A stretch of 30,817 nt of DNA from Thiomargarita sp. (GCA_020721025.1 DYNO01000014.1:1-30817); one strand, 5' to 3'. Positions 16,055-24,395 are shown, counted from the first letter of the stretch. Notes: generated from the sequence alone by a model not told the origin. Numbers and translations are program-made.

Positions 16055-18154
16055 ATGATGAAAATGAATCAAATCATGAAAATTAAAGTTCAGCATTGGC
16101 AACGAGGTATTGCGTTGTTGATTCTCATGTTGATCGTCCTCTTGATGGCAACTTCATTATTATTGGCGCGGTTAAACAAGGGCGATAATCAGTTAATCCG
16201 GCAAGCGCAAACCGTGAAAGCCTTGGCTCAAGCAAAAGCGGCATTGATTGGTTTTGCAGCCACGTATGCCGATGATCCTGATCATAAAGGACAACCGCAA
16301 GGCTATTTACCTTGTCCCGATTTCAATGGCGATGGCAGCAGTGCAAATGCCGGTTCAACTGATGCGTCTTGTAGTGGGAGTGAAAAAAGTGTAATTGGAC
16401 GGTTGCCGTGGCGTACTTTGGGATTACCTCCGTTACGTGATGGTAATGGCGATTGTTTATGGTATGCCGTTTCAGGTAGTTATAAAGATCAACAGAAAAA
16501 GCCGTTGACCAGTGATGACGACGGATTATTTATCATTAAGGATGCTGACGGAAATACGATTGCTGGCACAACAGCCACGGATCAAGCAATTGCAGTGGTA
16601 TTTTCTCCCGGTCAATCGTTGGGAACGCAAGATCGAACTCGCAGCAGTGCAGCAACGGAGTGTGGCGGTAGTACAACTGCGCCGGCGATAGATAAAATCA
16701 ATGATGTGAGTAACTATTTGGAAAGTTTGGGTGGAATTAACAATGCGACAGGGGGCGGAAAATTTTCTTATGGTGTGGGAGGCAGCAGCGGCTTTTTTGG
16801 CACTTCCAATGCACTAGAAACAGCAACCTTCGTGAGCGCACCAGAAACCAAAGATGCCAATGGTCAAGTGATTTTCAACGATGTCTTATCTATCATCACG
16901 CCCAAAGATTTTGAACCGGTGTATCGCCGCATGAATGAATGGGTTGCTGAACAAGTAACAGATTGTCTCACCACCTATCAAAAAAAGAATGTGGAAAATT
17001 TGCTTGATGAATATGATGTAGTCATCGGCTCGCATTCACCAGTTGCTGGAACCTATAGAAAGACTCAGGAAGAGTACATCCAAAATTATATTGATGACAG
17101 AATTTCTAACTGCAAATATACCAATTGTAGTTGTAATAATGTACTTAATCAACGAGCTACATGTATAACGAATTGTGGTACAGATAATATTTGCAAAAAT
17201 ACATGTCAAGAGAAATTTGATATTGAACAGATTAAATGTATCAATAATATGAACACTTGCAAGAATGATTGCGAAAAGACAGCAGTAATTACCAAATATT
17301 CGGAAAACGCAATCAGAGTAAATCCCACATACCCATGGGCGACTAAGATTCTGAATACGGTTTATACAGATGATTCATCAATACAATTTGGTCGAGTGCC
17401 GATGACATTGAGCAATACCCATTCAGAAAACCCATATATGTCTGATAAATGGATGGTCTTAAATGGGACATACAATTATCCAAGTAATCCGACAAATGAC
17501 CCTGATAAAGAACCAGTTTGTTTCGAGAGTACGGAAGACCGTAATAAGTATGAGTGGTGGTGGTGGGAGAATTGGCGAGATTTAGTTTTTTATGCAGTTG
17601 ATGCTAGTGTAACTCCCAATATGGGAACCTACTTTTGGATAGATGCCCAACAAGGAGCTGAGGAAATTAATCCAATCACTGGGGAATGGAAACAAGAAGA
17701 TAAATCAGAGTATGACAAAAGGTTAGTGGAAACCAAAGAAAAAACGCTAGCAACAATCAAACAACCGGTTTCCTCCCCAGTACAGGTTTCTGACTGGGAG
17801 TATGTTACTTCTATCCCTAGTGCATCTCCAACTGCTACCCACTTCAAAGTTGAAACGTGGGAGGTGACTAATGTTGTTGATAGCATCACAGGAAAATTGC
17901 AAAAGAATAAAACCACTAATTTAAACATAGATTTTATAGATTTTGTTGTACTTGTTGGAGGACGCAGATTATCTACTCAGCCTGTAATCCCACCAAATCG
18001 CAATATTACCGAGGTACGAGATTACTTGGAGGGTAACAATGCAATATCAGTTTCAATATTTGAAAAACAACCATTGACTGATGAATTTAATGATGTTGTG
18101 TGCATTAATGCCAAAATAAACTGTAGAAGTGTTCCTAGGGGTGGCAATCTATGA
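16055..18154 (+). CDS. large type IV pilin-like (PilX/pseudopilin-type) protein
   Basis: This is an envelope protein of unknown function, 699 aa, far longer than normal minor pilins (about 150-250 aa). A short basic leader with RGIALLILMLIVLLMATSLLLA (trimmed motif: RGIALLILML) gives one hydrophobic N-terminal helix as in PilX-type proteins. KAALIGFAATYAD, GYLPCPDFNGDG and GRLPWRTLGLPPLRDGNGDC follow; these motifs recur in a group of pilin-like proteins. Residues about 352-408 hold ten Cys in CX3C, CXC and CX4C spacings. A WWWW run and LVFYAVDASV lie near 508-525. From about 17040 the DNA becomes clearly AT-richer than the first half. AGGAG precedes the ATG. The gene overlaps the next pilin-like gene by 4 bp (ATGA). 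Confidence 0.8.
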   Translation: MMKMNQIMKIKVQHWQRGIALLILMLIVLLMATSLLLARLNKGDNQLIRQAQTVKALAQAKAALIGFAATYADDPDHKGQPQGYLPCPDFNGDGSSANAGSTDASCSGSEKSVIGRLPWRTLGLPPLRDGNGDCLWYAVSGSYKDQQKKPLTSDDDGLFIIKDADGNTIAGTTATDQAIAVVFSPGQSLGTQDRTRSSAATECGGSTTAPAIDKINDVSNYLESLGGINNATGGGKFSYGVGGSSGFFGTSNALETATFVSAPETKDANGQVIFNDVLSIITPKDFEPVYRRMNEWVAEQVTDCLTTYQKKNVENLLDEYDVVIGSHSPVAGTYRKTQEEYIQNYIDDRISNCKYTNCSCNNVLNQRATCITNCGTDNICKNTCQEKFDIEQIKCINNMNTCKNDCEKTAVITKYSENAIRVNPTYPWATKILNTVYTDDSSIQFGRVPMTLSNTHSENPYMSDKWMVLNGTYNYPSNPTNDPDKEPVCFESTEDRNKYEWWWWENWRDLVFYAVDASVTPNMGTYFWIDAQQGAEEINPITGEWKQEDKSEYDKRLVETKEKTLATIKQPVSSPVQVSDWEYVTSIPSASPTATHFKVETWEVTNVVDSITGKLQKNKTTNLNIDFIDFVVLVGGRRLSTQPVIPPNRNITEVRDYLEGNNAISVSIFEKQPLTDEFNDVVCINAKINCRSVPRGGNL

Positions 18155-18750
18155 AACAAGGATTTACCCTCATTGAAATGACGATGGTGTTGCTCATTGT
18201 GGGATTATTGGTAGGAAGTTTCGTGATTCCACTCGGCGCGCAAATGGATATCAACAACATCAAAGCCACCGATCAACGATTGGCTCAAATCAAAGAAGCA
18301 TTGTTAGGCTATGCGGCGCGTAATCGACGGTTGCCCTGTTCTGCCTCGAATGCAACAAGCGGCATTGAAGACTCAACCACTTGTAATGACGAGAAATTTT
18401 TACCTTGGGCAGTGTTGGGTGTGGAAGGAAAGGACGCTTGGGGCAACACTTATCGTTATCGAGTCGATACTAAACACGCGACAGCCGGAGCTTACAATAC
18501 AACGATTCCCGCTCCCGTTGACGCGCTCGAAGTAAAAAATAAATTAGATACCACCACACACATCACCAATGCAATCGTCATCATTTATTCCTACGGCAAG
18601 AACAAAGTGGCGAACGGTTCAAATGCGACCATTGATCAAACTTATACTCAAGACGATTTTGCCCCCAATGATTTCGATGATCGTTTAGTTTGGTTATCAG
18701 ACAATGAGTTAGTCAGTCGGCTGGCGGCGGCGGGATTTCGTATCAAATAA
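18151..18750 (+). CDS. type IV prepilin-like protein with N-methylation motif
   Basis: A 199-aa pseudopilin-like protein. It starts MKQGFTLIEMTMVLLIVGLL, a canonical prepilin peptidase site: cleavage after Gly4, Phe as first mature residue and Glu5 conserved. After the helix come IKEALLGYAARNRRLPCSAS, FLPWAVLGVEGKDAWGNTYRYRV and IVIIYSYGKN. The LPC, LPW..LG and AWG motifs are shared with the preceding 699-aa protein, so the two are related in design and probably assemble together. They are translationally coupled by ATGA overlap. The prepilin peptidase and assembly ATPase are not in the window, so it depends on machinery elsewhere. Base composition returns to the level of the surrounding genes. 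Confidence 0.88.
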   Translation: MKQGFTLIEMTMVLLIVGLLVGSFVIPLGAQMDINNIKATDQRLAQIKEALLGYAARNRRLPCSASNATSGIEDSTTCNDEKFLPWAVLGVEGKDAWGNTYRYRVDTKHATAGAYNTTIPAPVDALEVKNKLDTTTHITNAIVIIYSYGKNKVANGSNATIDQTYTQDDFAPNDFDDRLVWLSDNELVSRLAAAGFRIK

Positions 18751-18775
18751 ATTCGGTCATATCACATCAGCAAGA

Positions 18776-18855
18776 GTAGGGTGTATAAGCGAAGCGTCAT
18801 ACACCGTTGTGAATGTGAACACTTTGGTGCATGACACAGCGTTTATGCGCCCTAC
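18776..18855. repeat. 80-bp MITE-like inverted repeat
   Basis: The left arm GTAGGGTGTATAAGCG... and the inverted right arm GTAGGGCGCATAAACG... match over about 30 bp, including a shared GTCAT and CACC at the inner ends, around a short AT-rich centre. It follows the pilin-like gene by 25 bp and abuts a gene remnant. Confidence 0.8.
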
Positions 18856-19002
18856 GCACTCAACCAAAATAACGTATCCATTTCAAAGGAGAGCATTTCT
18901 TTAGAACAAGTGATGCAGGAATTCTCTCGTTTAGATTATTCACCAGAGTTTCTTGCTGACTTAGAGCAGGGGTTGAAAACATCCTCAGTTTATGCGAAAT
19001 GA
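18856..19002 (+). pseudogene. small gene remnant joined to inverted repeat
   Basis: The frame from the edge of the repeat reads through ISLEQVMQEFSRLDYSPEF and LADLEQGLKTSSVYAK to a TGA. It looks like real coding sequence: balanced, helical and charged, similar in style to short antitoxin C-termini. No good start is present: AAGGAG at 18886-18891 is followed only by ATT at a normal distance, and GTG/ATG at 18910/18913. I infer a small gene whose 5' end was lost at the repeat. The family is not identified. Confidence 0.45.
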
Positions 19003-19066
19003 ATACCAAATTGATTTGGGAATCGTGCGGATCAAGGATGCAACATTGATTGAAACTATTCAATAA
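18992..19066 (+). pseudogene. short overlapping frame, possible partner remnant
   Basis: An ATG inside the end of the preceding remnant opens MRNEYQIDLGIVRIKDATLI, stopping after 24 aa. The 11-bp overlap resembles that of toxin-antitoxin pairs, but the frame is too short to assign. It could be a truncated partner or chance. Confidence 0.25.
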
Positions 19067-19137
19067 GCTGTGATTAAAAAGGGTGAGGAGCGATCTTCAC
19101 ATTTTTTTTGTAGCACTTTAAATTGCCTACTTAAAAT

Positions 19138-19803
19138 TCATTCCACCACCCACCGCCCAAATCGCTCGCCTTGCAATATTTCCTCATACAGCACTTGAAA
19201 TCCTATCTGTTCAAGTAACCACGTCATATCTTCTTGAGTGTAACGATTATGCTCCATGAAATGCGTGAACACATCGGCTAATTTATTGTCATTCAACGAG
19301 TTAATGTCATGTTGTTGCGCGGCAAGATAATCGGCTAATGGGGCGCGAATCCAATCCATCACAATGGCACGTCCTCCGGGCTTCAAACAACGGCGAATTT
19401 CACGCAGATTACTCAAGGGTTGATTCAATTCATGCAAAACATGAACGCTTATGACGGCATCCAAACTGTGATCGGCAATGGCTACTTGTGACTGATGCAA
19501 GTCATGCACGACCAATTCACACAGATTTTTATCAACCGCTTCAATCATATACGGCGCAAACTCCACACCGAATAATTTCGCATCGGGATATTTTTCTCGC
19601 AATAAATGCAATAACATCGCCGGTCCACAGCCAAAATCAGCAATAACGGGCGGTTGCGACAATATCGGCTCAATCCATTGCCGCCATGTTGCCCAAAAAC
19701 CTTGATCAAAACGTCCAAGCGCAGTGTCTCGCATTACTTGGGTAAATGCCGCGCCACCGTGATGTTTCTCAAGCATGGTGATGGTTGCATTATCTGTCAT
19801 CAT
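19138..19803 (-). CDS. class I SAM-dependent methyltransferase
   Basis: A 221-aa cytoplasmic methyltransferase of unknown substrate. Motif I is VIADFGCGPAMLLHLL (about residues 53-68), followed by the acidic Glu of LFGVEFAPYMIEA and the motif IV region LDAVISVHVLHELNQP, then LKPGGRAIVMDW. These are the hallmarks of the Methyltransf_11/25 fold. Its start overlaps the queE stop by 4 bp, so it is translationally coupled as the last gene of the fabA-fabB-DUF971-queE run. The position could hint at a nucleoside or RNA target, but nothing in the sequence proves it. Confidence 0.85.
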   Translation of the reverse strand: MMTDNATITMLEKHHGGAAFTQVMRDTALGRFDQGFWATWRQWIEPILSQPPVIADFGCGPAMLLHLLREKYPDAKLFGVEFAPYMIEAVDKNLCELVVHDLHQSQVAIADHSLDAVISVHVLHELNQPLSNLREIRRCLKPGGRAIVMDWIRAPLADYLAAQQHDINSLNDNKLADVFTHFMEHNRYTQEDMTWLLEQIGFQVLYEEILQGERFGRWVVE

Positions 19804-20435
19804 GGAATTCCTAATAATTTATGCGTTTGCAAACTGAGTCGCCATTGCGGATGCGCTAAACAATAGGCAATGGCTTGTTTAGTATGCTGTTCTCGTGCAA
19901 AATTGTCCAGCGGTTGCAGGAAAAAGTGGTTGAATGCCAACGTTGTAAATTGCTCTGGCATTGCTGCGGCTTGAGGAAAAATCAATTTTAATTCATGACC
20001 TTGCTGCACGACAAGCGTTGTATTTGATTTCGGACTGACACAAATCCAATCCACCGCTGGCGGGACAGGTAATGTACCATTGGTTTCAATCGCGATTTCA
20101 AAATTCACTTGATGCAATGCGTCAATCAACGGCGTATCCAATTGCAACAAGGGTTCGCCGCCGGTCAATACCACGTAAGGTTTTCCTTGGGAATCAAGCG
20201 ATTGCCAAGTAGCCACGATGGTATCCACCAAGGTTTGCAGCGAATATTTCCCCCCTCGCACGCCATCACTGCCCACAAAATCGGTATCACAAAAGGGACA
20301 AATCGCCTTCATCCGATCCGCTTCTCGTCCCGACCATAAATTACACCCCGCAAAACGGCAGAAAACCGCGGCTCGTCCGGTGCGCGCGCCTTCCCCTTGC
20401 AAGGTGTAAAAAATTTCTTTAACGATGTAACTCAA
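19800..20435 (-). CDS. queE: 7-carboxy-7-deazaguanine synthase QueE
   Basis: QueE is a radical SAM enzyme that converts 6-carboxytetrahydropterin to 7-carboxy-7-deazaguanine on the path to queuosine. The 211-aa protein has FYTLQGEGARTG near the N-terminus and the long cluster motif Cys31-X14-Cys46-X2-Cys49 (ending ICPFCDTD) of one QueE subgroup, different from the CX3CX2C of most radical SAM enzymes. VVLTGGEPLLQ binds SAM, and AIETNGT and VSPKSN follow as expected. It starts with TTG, giving MSYIVKEIFYTLQGEG; no better start is in frame upstream. It lies 20 bp after the DUF971 gene and overlaps the methyltransferase. queC and queD are not nearby. Confidence 0.95.
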   Translation of the reverse strand: MSYIVKEIFYTLQGEGARTGRAAVFCRFAGCNLWSGREADRMKAICPFCDTDFVGSDGVRGGKYSLQTLVDTIVATWQSLDSQGKPYVVLTGGEPLLQLDTPLIDALHQVNFEIAIETNGTLPVPPAVDWICVSPKSNTTLVVQQGHELKLIFPQAAAMPEQFTTLAFNHFFLQPLDNFAREQHTKQAIAYCLAHPQWRLSLQTHKLLGIP

Positions 20436-20455
20436 TTTGAGAACTGTCCAAACGA

Positions 20456-20821
20456 TTAATTGCTAGGAGTACGTTTTTGCCCTGCTTTTTCCAAATTATC
20501 CAAATAGTCCTGCCACAATTGCGCGTGATTCTCACCCAGATAATGCAACCATTCCCATGAATAAATTCCAGTATCATGTCCATCATCGAAATGCAGTTGC
20601 ACCGCGTAAGTGCCTATCGGTGAAACTTTTTCAATCGCGACATCGGCTTTGCCCACTTGTAGCGTTTCTTGCCCCACGCCATGCCCACGCACTTCAGCAG
20701 AGGGGGAATAAACCCTGAGAAATTCGTAGGAAAGCTCGAAATGTTTGCCATCATCAAAAGTTAAACTGAGAATACGAGATTTTTGGCGAAATTCCATCTC
20801 GGTTGGTATTGCGATAGTCAT
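20456..20821 (-). CDS. DUF971 family protein
   Basis: A 121-aa cytoplasmic protein of the DUF971 family, whose fold equals the N-terminal domain of gamma-butyrobetaine hydroxylase. It shows LSLTFDDGKHFELSYEFLRVYSPSAEVRGHG in that order and later VSPIGTYAVQLHFDDGHDTGIYSWEWL, the family's strongest stretch. Its biochemical role is not established; related proteins are linked to Fe-S or metal handling only by context. I use the ATG at 20821, with AGGA 8 nt upstream, rather than a start 21 bp earlier that lacks a site. It is 30 bp after fabB and 20 bp before queE, within the same operon. Confidence 0.88.
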   Translation of the reverse strand: MTIAIPTEMEFRQKSRILSLTFDDGKHFELSYEFLRVYSPSAEVRGHGVGQETLQVGKADVAIEKVSPIGTYAVQLHFDDGHDTGIYSWEWLHYLGENHAQLWQDYLDNLEKAGQKRTPSN

Positions 20822-20851
20822 ACAATTTCCTAATGTGTTCAAGCAATGAGA

Positions 20852-22069
20852 TTAATCGGTAATTCGTTGAAATATCAAAGAAGCATTGGTACCACCGAAG
20901 CCAAAACTGTTTGACATCACGGTGTTTAAAGTGACATTTTGTTGCAATTCACTCACAATAGGCACGCCTTGCGCCAAGAGATCGAGCGTTTCGATATTTG
21001 CCGACGCACTGATGAAATTCCCTTCTACCATCAATAAGCTGTAAATGGCTTCGTGCACCCCCGCCGCGCCTAATGCGTGTCCTGTCAAGGATTTAGTCGA
21101 AGTAATCTTGGGAATATGCTCGCCAAAAAGTTGTTTTACCGCTTCCAATTCTTTCATATCCCCAACGGGTGTACTTGTACCATGGGCATTAATGTAATCA
21201 ATGGGAGCATTGACCGTGCTTAACGCTTGCTGCATACATCGCACTGCCCCTTCGCCCGACGGTTGTACCATGTCATAACCATCGGAAGTTGCACCGTAAC
21301 CCACTAATTCAGCATAAATTTTTGCCCCGCGCGCCTTGGCATGTTCTAATTCTTCTAGTACCAAAATGCCGCCCCCGCCGGAAATCACAAAACCATCCCG
21401 ATTGACATCATAAGGACGAGAAGCCTTGTCAGGCGTAGCATTGTATTTGGAAGACAGTGCGCCCATTGCGTCAAATAAGACTGTCATACTCCAATGAACT
21501 TCTTCCCCACCACCGGCAAAAACGATGTCTTGTTTATCCATCTGAATTTGTTCGCATCCATTGCCAATCGCGTGAGCACTGGTGGCACAGGCGGAACTGA
21601 TGCAATAGTTCACTCCTTTGATTTTAAAAGGAGTTGCCAAACATGCCGAAGTGGTGCTTGCCATGGTGCGCGGTACCATGTACGGGCCCACGCGACGCAA
21701 GCCTTTTTCCCGTAATAAATCCGCCGCCAACACTAAATTTTGCGGAGATGCGCCCCCCGATCCGGTGATTAAGCCGGTGCGAGGATGAGAAACATCGGCA
21801 TCCGCTAATCCCGCATCTACAATGGCTTCCTGCATCGCCAAATAGTTAAACGCCGCAGCATCGCCCATAAAGCGTTTGATTTTCTTATCAATCAATGCGT
21901 CAAGGTCTAAAGCAATCGCGCCATGCAGATGACTGCGAAACTTAAAGTCAGCATATTCTTGACTAAATGTAATGCCTGATCGTCCGGTTCGCAACGATTC
22001 AATTACTTCTTGTTTATTATTCCCAATACTGGACACAATGCCCAATCCCGTCACCACGACTCGTCTCAC
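20852..22069 (-). CDS. fabB: beta-ketoacyl-ACP synthase I FabB
   Basis: FabB elongates fatty acids and is needed to extend the cis-3-decenoyl-ACP made by FabA, so the pair sets unsaturated fatty acid levels. The 405-aa thiolase-fold protein has the active-site Cys161 in SSACATSAHAIG, and the two catalytic His residues in NAHGTSTPVGD and SLTGHALGAAG. The N-terminus VVVTGLGIVSSIGNN is nearly that of E. coli FabB. I chose the GTG at 22069, giving MRRVVVTG, because GAGGAG lies 8 nt upstream. A TTG at 22084 would place that ribosome site inside the gene. The site begins at the fabA stop, so the two are coupled. Confidence 0.97.
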   Translation of the reverse strand: MRRVVVTGLGIVSSIGNNKQEVIESLRTGRSGITFSQEYADFKFRSHLHGAIALDLDALIDKKIKRFMGDAAAFNYLAMQEAIVDAGLADADVSHPRTGLITGSGGASPQNLVLAADLLREKGLRRVGPYMVPRTMASTTSACLATPFKIKGVNYCISSACATSAHAIGNGCEQIQMDKQDIVFAGGGEEVHWSMTVLFDAMGALSSKYNATPDKASRPYDVNRDGFVISGGGGILVLEELEHAKARGAKIYAELVGYGATSDGYDMVQPSGEGAVRCMQQALSTVNAPIDYINAHGTSTPVGDMKELEAVKQLFGEHIPKITSTKSLTGHALGAAGVHEAIYSLLMVEGNFISASANIETLDLLAQGVPIVSELQQNVTLNTVMSNSFGFGGTNASLIFQRITD

Positions 22070-22080
22070 TGTTAAGCTCC

Positions 22081-22596
22081 TCAAAAATTTTCAGTGGAAG
22101 TGAATAATCCCACCCGCAAATCCTTGGCAAAATAAATTTCTTTACCGTCAGCTCGGAGTACCGCATCACCAATGCCTACGACCAATTTACGCATAATAAC
22201 CCGTTTCATATCAATATGATAGGTAACTAACTTGGTTTTGGGTGTCACCTGCCCGGTAAATTTAACCTCTCCCGCCCCTAAAGCACGACCTCGTCCGGGG
22301 CCCCCCATCCAGCCTAGAAAAAATCCGATTAATTGCCACATTGCATCTAATCCTAAACAACCGGGCATCACAGGGTCGCCGGGGAAATGGCAGTGAAAAA
22401 ACCAGAGATCAGGGTGAATATCAAGTTCTGCGATCATTTCGCCCTTGTCCTGACTCCCTCCGTTTTCTGTGATGGAAATAATGCGGTCAAACATCAGCAT
22501 CGGGGGAATAGGAAGTTGCGCGTTGCCCGGTCCAAACATTTCTCCCTGACCACATTGTAGGAGCTCCTCATAGGTGTAGCTATTCTTTCTTTGCAT
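22081..22596 (-). CDS. fabA: 3-hydroxydecanoyl-ACP dehydratase/isomerase FabA
   Basis: FabA dehydrates 3-hydroxydecanoyl-ACP and isomerises the product to cis-3-decenoyl-ACP, the branch point for unsaturated fatty acids. The hot-dog-fold protein is 171 aa (E. coli 172). Catalytic His70 and Asp84 lie in CHFPGDPVMPGCLGLDAMWQ, and EVKFTGQV is conserved. It is the first gene of a tight run fabA-fabB-DUF971-queE-methyltransferase. The start matches the family N-terminus (SYTYEELLQCGQGEMFG), although only a weak GGAT ribosome site precedes it. I saw no recognisable FabR or FadR operator upstream. Confidence 0.98.
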   Translation of the reverse strand: MQRKNSYTYEELLQCGQGEMFGPGNAQLPIPPMLMFDRIISITENGGSQDKGEMIAELDIHPDLWFFHCHFPGDPVMPGCLGLDAMWQLIGFFLGWMGGPGRGRALGAGEVKFTGQVTPKTKLVTYHIDMKRVIMRKLVVGIGDAVLRADGKEIYFAKDLRVGLFTSTENF

Positions 22597-23021
22597 GGAT
22601 TATCCACTGATTTTTAGGTAGCGTCAATAGCACAAGATTTTTGGGTAACCGGTTGATTTAAAATCATTGTTTACTGACCACTACCAATTTTTATTTTAAC
22701 TATCTCATGTGTTGCGTGCTGCAATAAGACAATCACAAAGCAGCATGACTTATTGTACCAAAACCCACGAGAGATAACTCATTTATGCCGATATCGTGCA
22801 AAATTGCTTGTATGCTGAGACGTTAAGCGGTTAGATGAGGCGATTCGTGTGATGCTACTGAGAATTTATGGCGTGAAAGCAGTGGGTTAAACCGAATTAT
22901 CGTGCAAATGCGTCAAGATTTTTTCAGAATTTACTTTTATATCAACAAATTCCGATTAAATATTATACTCCTAACTAGATATTTAATTCATCATCATTCT
23001 GAAAATGGGATCGATTTTTTG
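22597..23021. other. intergenic region between fabA and coaBC
   Basis: About 425 bp without a supportable gene. It should contain the fabA promoter on the minus strand. TATCGTGCAAA occurs twice, near 22791 and 22898. A 23-codon plus-strand stretch (DVKRLDEAIRVMLLRIYGVK) faintly recalls a helix-turn-helix of IS1-type transposases but is too short to call. Confidence 0.4.
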
Positions 23022-24233
23022 CTACTTGCCTCTGTTACATTGCAGATGATAACGTTGACTAATTAATGAGATAAGCTGTTGTGTCAATTCGATTTTACTA
23101 CAACGTGGCAAGTGCTGTTCTCCCTCTGCCCACAATACTGTTAAGGCATTATCTTCCTGTTCAAAACCCAATGCTTGCCCCACTTGATTCGCTGCAATCA
23201 TGTCTAATTGTTTACGCTGTAGTTTTTCTCGTGCATATTCAATCAGATGATCAGTCTCTGCGGCAAATCCCACCGTAAATGGCGGATGTGACAGGGCAGC
23301 AACATGGGCTAAAATATCTGGCGTGCGTTCTAACTGTATTTGCAAGCTATCCGATTGTTTTTTCATCTTTTTATCGGCAATATGCAGCGGACGATAATCT
23401 GCCACCGCAGCGGCACTGATAAAAATATCGCAGTGCTGAACGTGTTGTTGTACTGCATCAAACATTTGTTGTGCGGTTTCCACACTGATTCTGTTCACCC
23501 CACGCGGCGGCAGTAAATTCACCATGCCACTGATCAGCGTCACTTCTGCGCCGGCTTGTTGAGCAGCACGGGCAACGGCATATCCCATTTTTCCCGAACT
23601 GCGATTGCTAATAAAACGCACTGGATCAATTGCTTCCCGCGTTCCCCCCGCAGTCACGGTAACTTTCAGCGTAGCGAGTTGTTGTGGCGTGAAACCCGTT
23701 TGCAATAATTCAATCAATTCAGCCGGTTCAAGCATTCGTCCCGCGCCCATTTCCCCGCAAGCCTGTTCACCCGATGCAGGTCCCCACAATTCAATGCCAC
23801 GCTGTTGTAATGTAACGCAATTTTCCTGAGTTGCTTTTGCTTGCCACATCTGTTGATTCATCGCGGGTGCAATTTTGATTGGCGCAGTCGTGGCTAAACA
23901 CACGGTTGTCAGCAAATCATCCGCAATACCATGAGCCAATTTCGCCAAACAATTTGCCGTTGCCGGGGCGATCAGAATGACATCAGCCCAACGAGCCAAT
24001 TCAATATGTCCTATCGTCGCTTCCGCTTGTAAATCAAATAATTGGGTGTGTACCGGCAGACCGGACAGCGTTTGCAATGTCAACGGTGTGATAAACTGCG
24101 TCGCGGCGTGGGTCATGATCACTCGAACGATGGCGCGCTGTTCTCGAAGTCGCCTCACCAATTCAGCAGTTTTATACGCCGCAATTCCCCCAGTAATTCC
24201 TAATAAGATATGTTTCTCAGCAAGTGTATTCAT
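23022..24233 (-). CDS. coaBC: bifunctional phosphopantothenoylcysteine decarboxylase/synthetase CoaBC
   Basis: CoaBC (Dfp) carries out two steps of coenzyme A synthesis: CoaB joins cysteine to 4'-phosphopantothenate using CTP, and the FMN-dependent CoaC part decarboxylates the product. The protein is 403 aa (E. coli 406). The N-terminal CoaC flavoprotein has GITGGIAAYK, catalytic His76 in IGHIELARWADV, PAMNQQMW and the CGEMGAGRML lid. The C-terminal CoaB domain starts at VTVTAGGTREAIDPVR and has FISNRSSGKMGYAVA, AAVADYRP and KMKKQ, the CTP/substrate lysines. dut, often next to it, is absent. It is divergent from the ygiQ-type gene across a stretch of palindromes at 24266-24294. Confidence 0.97.
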   Translation of the reverse strand: MNTLAEKHILLGITGGIAAYKTAELVRRLREQRAIVRVIMTHAATQFITPLTLQTLSGLPVHTQLFDLQAEATIGHIELARWADVILIAPATANCLAKLAHGIADDLLTTVCLATTAPIKIAPAMNQQMWQAKATQENCVTLQQRGIELWGPASGEQACGEMGAGRMLEPAELIELLQTGFTPQQLATLKVTVTAGGTREAIDPVRFISNRSSGKMGYAVARAAQQAGAEVTLISGMVNLLPPRGVNRISVETAQQMFDAVQQHVQHCDIFISAAAVADYRPLHIADKKMKKQSDSLQIQLERTPDILAHVAALSHPPFTVGFAAETDHLIEYAREKLQRKQLDMIAANQVGQALGFEQEDNALTVLWAEGEQHLPRCSKIELTQQLISLISQRYHLQCNRGK

Positions 24234-24265
24234 GAAATTGTTCGGTAACGTAAAATAGAGTATTC

Positions 24266-24294
24266 AAACCTGACAGGTTTCAGCAAACCGGTTT
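24266..24294. repeat. two adjacent palindromes between coaBC and the YgiQ-type gene
   Basis: AAACCTG-A-CAGGTTT (24266-24280) is followed after 4 bp by AAACCGGTTT (24285-24294). The inner arms can also pair with each other (GGTTT-CAGC-AAACC), allowing alternative hairpins. A related half, TTGACAGGTTT, occurs at about 13626-13636. It may be an operator or a dispersed short repeat. Confidence 0.55.
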
Positions 24295-24395
24295 AGATGA
24301 GCATTAAAACGAGGGCTTAACTTCTATTGCTTGATAAATGCCCTGATTCCGGTTATTCTACCACGCTGTATCATCACGCCGATCCTTGAATATCC

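Noticed and set aside
22070..22084. TTG start extending fabB by five codons
   Set aside because: It would place the strong GAGGAG ribosome site inside the coding sequence; the GTG at 22069 fits the family start.
22592..22627. TTGACG-N17-GATAAT promoter-like pair just before fabA
   Set aside because: The -10 box ends 2 bp before the ATG, so a transcript would start inside the gene and lack the start codon. Probably chance.
22830..22900. Possible IS1-type transposase fragment (DEAIRVMLLRIYGVKAVG)
   Set aside because: Only 23 codons, stops on both sides and no terminal repeats; the resemblance is too weak.
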